Positions 63,831 through 64,000 of a DNA stretch of 64,000 bases are shown in pieces. This stretch comes from Chelydra serpentina (lineage: Eukaryota > Chordata > Testudines > Chelydridae): contig JBAIAC010000026.1 of NCBI GenBank assembly GCA_037349315.1, positions 4,898,001 through 4,962,000 of the forward strand, given 5' to 3'. The notes beneath the pieces were generated by a model. It searched no databases. It was not told where the DNA came from and saw only the letters and a program-made list of their open reading frames with translations. The position numbers were made by a program, and so were the translations under genes. Position 1 is the stretch's first letter. The number at the start of each line of letters is the position of its first letter.

Positions 63831-64000
63831 GTGGCCAGGTGCCCCCATGCTGCTGGCATTGGGCTGCTGCCCAGCTCAGACCAGGCCTGAGCTCTTGCTC
63901 TGGGTTCCCATGGGGTCACACCTTGACCCCCAGAGCCTGGGGCCTCCTCTCCCCTCTGGGCTGAGCCTATAACTGCCCCGAGCTCCCCAGCCAGTAGTCT

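Overview
The window is a vertebrate nuclear segment, most probably from a cryptodiran turtle. The evidence is the repeat content: many CR1 LINE 3' ends carrying the ATTCTATG-type tail, tRNA-derived SINEs that share this CR1 tail (the classic tortoise Pol III SINE arrangement), a Penelope-like element, hAT-type MITEs with 8-bp target duplications, and GC-rich sequence packed with minisatellites. Species and chromosome cannot be read from the sequence alone; a GC-rich microchromosome is my inference.

Two protein-coding genes are complete as coding sequence, both on the minus strand, and I could join every exon in frame at GT/AG sites. LCAT (lecithin-cholesterol acyltransferase, 463 codons, six coding exons) runs from the ATG at 37286 to the stop at 8935. 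A SNRK-like AMPK-family kinase (743 codons, five coding exons) runs from the ATG at 62575 to the stop at 48180 and lies upstream of LCAT in the same orientation. They are not an operon: LCAT is a secreted plasma enzyme of HDL metabolism and the kinase is intracellular. One intact-looking tRNA-Lys(CTT) gene lies antisense in LCAT intron 5.

Layout. 1-8.9 kb: possible CpG/CCAAT-rich edge, old CR1, SINE, CR1 RT fragment, a decayed full-length-like Penelope-like element (RT plus GIY-YIG) with a hammerhead-like motif at its 3' end, a SOCS2 retrocopy, and a hAT terminus. 8.9-37.3 kb: LCAT, whose introns hold nested CR1s, hAT MITEs, a Ty3/gypsy fragment split by CR1, a solo LTR and, in intron 1, a roughly 100-copy 42-bp minisatellite interrupted by CR1. 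37.3-48.2 kb: intergenic, with a hAT MITE and a 1.7-kb, ~50-bp-unit minisatellite with higher-order structure. 48.2-62.6 kb: SNRK-like gene, whose introns hold three minisatellites (two abutting, 78-bp and 48-bp units) and an old CR1. 62.6-64 kb: another ~42-bp minisatellite immediately upstream of the kinase start, then a CR1-type 3' end.

The very long open frames over 32.6-37.3, 43.1-45.0 and 52.2-56.3 kb are artefacts: the repeat unit is a multiple of three bases, or nearly so, and lacks stop codons. I found no convincing new enzymatic system. The most notable items are the extra SNRK-type kinase beside LCAT, the minisatellite-swollen introns, the PLE with hammerhead-like motif, and the SOCS2 retrocopy.
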